This document shows, in pieces, positions 5,124-7,060 of a DNA stretch of 7,060 nt (within the stretch, counting starts at the first letter, position 1; each line of letters begins with the position of its first letter). The translations under genes and the position numbers were made by a program. Source of the stretch: CAWBRT01 sp050015355 (GTDB taxonomy: Bacteria; Acidobacteriota; Terriglobia; Terriglobales; Acidobacteriaceae); the NCBI GenBank assembly GCA_050015355.1, contig JBEKBO010000178.1:1-7060 (forward strand). Direction: 5' to 3'. The notes beneath the pieces were generated by a model. The model was not told where the DNA came from. It ran no database searches and worked only from the letters and a program-made list of their open reading frames with translations.

Positions 5124-6319
5124 GCCAGAAATCGACTGAAGACTTCGTTCGACAGCAGGCGTCCGCGTGCCGTCAGACGGACCCAGCCGTTTTCGATAGC
5201 TATCAGTCCGCTTGCTTCAAGCTCACTGAGCAGATCTCCGCAATCTGGGAATGCTGCGGCGCCAAATTCGCATTCCAGGCGGCTTAACTCCACGCCGCGA
5301 TTCAGACGCAGTCCAAGAAACCACGTCTCTTCCAGCGCCAGGCGCTCGTCGATCCTGGTCACCTCGAACTCCGAGCCCAAGAGCAGCGCCTCAAGTTCAT
5401 CGCTGGTTGCAAAGCGCACGGCGGAATGCCGCGAACCCGCATCGCGGGTCAACAGCATGGAATGCGCATCGACTCCAAAGCCCATGTAAGGCCGCCGCAG
5501 CCAGTACTTCAGGTTGTGGCGCGAGGCATGGGCGGGAAACCCATCGCCGGTCCGCGGGCCACGCGCAAAGTTCGAGATTTCATACTGTGCGATTCCCGCC
5601 GCCGACAACTCTTCGCAGGCCAATGAGTAAAAGTCGGCGGTCAAGTCCTCATCCGGCACGTGGTGCGCGTGATAGCGCGTGCCACCGGCAATCAGTTCCC
5701 TGCCCAGCCGCGAGTCTTCGTCCACTTCCAGCATGTAAACGCTGACGTGCGGCACGTTCGCGGCCACAGTCTCCGCCAGCGTGTAGCGCCACGACTCCCC
5801 GGTCTGGTGCGGCAGGCCGGCGATAAGGTCGATGTTGATTTCGGCGATTCCGGCGTCGCGCAGTCGTCCAATGTCGCCGAGCACGATCGCGCGCGTGTGC
5901 AACCGGCCCACGGCGCGCGCCTCCTGGTCGATAAACGATTGCGCGCCGAGGCTCACACGATTGACCCCGCAACTTACCAGCGTGCTCACCACTTCAGGCG
6001 TGAGCGTTCCGGGAGTGCACTCGACCGTGACCTCAGCGGCTGGCTGCACGGTGAAGCTACTGTCGATGGCGGCGAAAATCCTCTGTAGCTGTTCCGGGGC
6101 AAGAATGCTGGGCGTCCCGCCGCCAAGATAGATAGAGTCCACCTCGCGCTCGAAGCGGCCGCCAACCTGCTCGGCTATCTGCCCGGCCCGCCGAAGCTCG
6201 CGCTCGAGATGAGCGACATAGCGCTCCAGCAGAGGCCGCGAGAACACGCCCGAGGCGAAGTTGCAGAAGCTGCACTTGGTACGGCAAAACGGCACCGAGA
6301 TGTAAAGTCCCAGCGGCAT
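5120..6319 (-). CDS. hemW: HemW, radical-SAM heme chaperone (HemN-like)
   Basis: A complete 399-residue radical-SAM protein. HemW proteins bind heme and help insert it into respiratory proteins; they were long mislabelled oxygen-independent coproporphyrinogen III oxidase. Seen: LYISVPFC then the 4Fe-4S motif CxxxCxxC with C12, C16, C19; position 21 is Phe, so the extra cysteine of true HemN (CxxxCxxCxC) is lacking. Further: GGGTPS (66-71) for SAM binding, ECTPGTLT (100-107), DLIAGLPHQT (164-173), YEISNFAR (246-253), HNLKYW (268-273), GFGVDAHS (280-287), and a C-terminal HemN_C winged-helix-like region (about 320-399) ending in LTARGRLLSNEVFSRFL. The ATG at 6319 fits the family start but has no clear Shine-Dalgarno. 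It lies 17 nt after the stop of the preceding gene on the same strand, suggesting translational coupling. Its stop codon overlaps that of the small CxxC gene opposite. Confidence 0.94.
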   Translation of the reverse strand: MPLGLYISVPFCRTKCSFCNFASGVFSRPLLERYVAHLERELRRAGQIAEQVGGRFEREVDSIYLGGGTPSILAPEQLQRIFAAIDSSFTVQPAAEVTVECTPGTLTPEVVSTLVSCGVNRVSLGAQSFIDQEARAVGRLHTRAIVLGDIGRLRDAGIAEINIDLIAGLPHQTGESWRYTLAETVAANVPHVSVYMLEVDEDSRLGRELIAGGTRYHAHHVPDEDLTADFYSLACEELSAAGIAQYEISNFARGPRTGDGFPAHASRHNLKYWLRRPYMGFGVDAHSMLLTRDAGSRHSAVRFATSDELEALLLGSEFEVTRIDERLALEETWFLGLRLNRGVELSRLECEFGAAAFPDCGDLLSELEASGLIAIENGWVRLTARGRLLSNEVFSRFLA

Positions 6320-6336
6320 GCAAGCTGCGCGAAAGG

Positions 6337-6744
6337 CTATCCCAAGACGGGCGCGCCCTCGCGACGTTTTACGTAATCGGCGAGATTGCTCTTCAGAAAT
6401 CGAAAATCGGTATCAATCTCTTGCATTTCAAAGGTAATGCCGAGCGGGATCGACTCGTAGATAGAAGCGAGGTGATTGCAGATGGCTGCAAACACTTTTT
6501 CCCCGGCAGCATGCTTTTTTACCGGATCGTGTCCGGGACGGAACCTGAGTACAACGTGCACAAAGGCGTTGTCCGGATGCCCGTCCGCAATCCGGTAGCA
6601 GGCGCGCTCCGAGGTTCGCGTCTTGAGGCCCGCCATGGGGAACTCTCCCGTCTGCACGGTGGCATCGTGAACTTCTCGCACGAACTGCTCCAGGTTCAGC
6701 CGCTCGCGAAGGTTGCTGGAATATTCGATGATGATGTGCGGCAT
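6337..6744 (-). CDS. 5-carboxymethyl-2-hydroxymuconate isomerase-like tautomerase
   Basis: A complete 135-residue protein of the CHMI family (HpaF type) in the tautomerase superfamily, cytoplasmic trimers with an N-terminal proline as catalytic base. Seen: MPHIIIEYSSNL, so Pro is residue 1 after Met removal; GLKTRT (39-44); YRIADGHPDNAFVHVVL (50-66); and a C-terminal FEMQEID...FRFLKSN segment (105-120). Length matches the family (about 125-130). The start is well supported: GGAGA (6755-6751 on the minus strand) lies 6 nt before ATG 6744. Against my memory of the E. coli protein, which aligns without gaps over the first 72 residues, K41 and H72 replace arginines proposed to bind substrate, so the classical homoprotocatechuate substrate is doubtful. 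Its neighbours are citrate lyase alpha upstream (100-nt gap) and hemW downstream (17 nt), with no other aromatic-degradation gene in view. Confidence 0.85.
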   Translation of the reverse strand: MPHIIIEYSSNLRERLNLEQFVREVHDATVQTGEFPMAGLKTRTSERACYRIADGHPDNAFVHVVLRFRPGHDPVKKHAAGEKVFAAICNHLASIYESIPLGITFEMQEIDTDFRFLKSNLADYVKRREGAPVLG

Positions 6745-6844
6745 CGCTTCTCTCCAAGGTGCTGTCTACTGTGCCTGTATTACCGGCTACATTAAGGTCG
6801 GCATGAGCTAATGTGTTGCCAAATTACCATGCGGAACAGCCGGA
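6745..6844. other. Gap between citF and the tautomerase gene
   Basis: One hundred bases between the citF stop and the tautomerase start. Reading the minus strand, a TTGGCA hexamer (near 6822-6817) is one base from the -35 consensus, but no acceptable -10 lies 16-18 nt beyond it. The gap is long enough to hold a separate promoter for the tautomerase-hemW pair, and no terminator hairpin with a T-run is visible after citF. Confidence 0.3.
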
Positions 6845-7060
6845 TCACGAAAACCGGGAATTCTCGATCCGCCAGATGGTATCGAGCACGGTCCCGTCAA
6901 CCCACTTCACCACCGCGGCCGGCTCGTCGATGAAGCGAGGCTTGTGCGGTTTGCCGCCGCAGATTCGCTCGACCTCCTGCTTGATCTGCTCGATCGGCCG
7001 AATCGGCAGATTCGATCCTTTCAGCGCATCCAGTAAATCCTGACGACGCGGATTGACTGC
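6845..7060 (-). CDS. citF: Citrate lyase alpha subunit, C-terminal end (5' part outside the window)
   Basis: The minus strand is open from the right edge to TGA at 6847-6845, giving the last 71 residues of a protein of about 500. CitF is the citrate:acetyl-ACP transferase (CoA-transferase fold) subunit of citrate lyase, which with CitE and acyl-carrier CitD splits citrate to acetate and oxaloacetate. Seen: AVNPRRQDLLDALKGS at the very edge, LPIRPIEQIKQEVE, GGKPHKPRF, and AVVKWVDGTVLDTIW, the characteristic CitF tail. A more general CoA-transferase is the alternative, but AVNPRR and the WVDGTVLD ending favour CitF. The family normally sits downstream of citD and citE, which would lie to the right. 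No break is visible in this part. Confidence 0.85.
   Translation of the reverse strand, partial: AVNPRRQDLLDALKGSNLPIRPIEQIKQEVERICGGKPHKPRFIDEPAAVVKWVDGTVLDTIWRIENSRFS

Noticed and set aside
4791..5139. Alternative frames at the small CxxC locus (minus 4791-5054 and plus 4930-5139)
   Set aside because: Neither shows motif structure or a convincing ribosome binding site; the frame at 4917-5123 carries the paired CxxC motifs.
5120..6319. Coproporphyrinogen III dehydrogenase (HemN) as the identity of this gene
   Set aside because: The fourth cysteine of the HemN CxxxCxxCxC motif is Phe, and the protein starts directly at the radical-SAM strand and has HemW length, so HemW fits better.

Overview
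The window is a GC-rich bacterial chromosomal segment coding for metabolic and housekeeping genes. I see no phage, plasmid, insertion sequence, CRISPR array, rRNA or tRNA. A dispersed-type inverted repeat (arms close to GTCATCCTGAGCGAAGCG) and CCCACCCTT-type hairpins between genes resemble repeats I remember from soil Acidobacteriota. That lineage is my best guess, but it rests on memory of repeat style and not on a marker gene.

Layout, left to right. Positions 1-1477, minus strand: a tight pair, meaB (GTPase chaperone of a B12-dependent acyl-CoA mutase) followed 3 nt later by tsaB (tRNA t6A synthesis), which runs off the left edge. Positions 1478-1799: a divergent intergenic region with a 16-bp palindrome and a hairpin. 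Positions 1800-2990, plus strand: a complete acyl-CoA dehydrogenase with a TTG start and a strong Shine-Dalgarno. Positions 3027-3355, minus: a small antibiotic-biosynthesis-monooxygenase-like gene split by one frameshift. Positions 3399-3530: a 132-bp inverted-repeat element. Positions 3570-4658, minus: a low-specificity L-threonine aldolase. Positions 4917-5123, plus: a small unrecognised protein with two CxxC pairs, whose stop codon overlaps that of the next gene. Positions 5120-7060, minus: the 3' end of citrate lyase alpha (citF), then a 5-carboxymethyl-2-hydroxymuconate isomerase-like tautomerase, then the radical-SAM heme chaperone hemW.

Functionally, the acyl-CoA dehydrogenase and MeaB fit acyl-CoA catabolism (fatty acid, branched-chain amino acid or propionate routes through methylmalonyl-CoA), although no mutase gene is in view. 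Threonine aldolase (glycine/threonine interconversion), citrate lyase (citrate cleavage), TsaB and HemW are separate activities, and the window does not form one obvious pathway.

I found no convincing new multi-gene system. The points most worth a second look are the frameshifted monooxygenase-like gene, the paired inverted repeat, the small CxxC protein with its overlapping convergent stop, and the tautomerase-like protein next to citrate lyase with substitutions at two expected active-site arginines.
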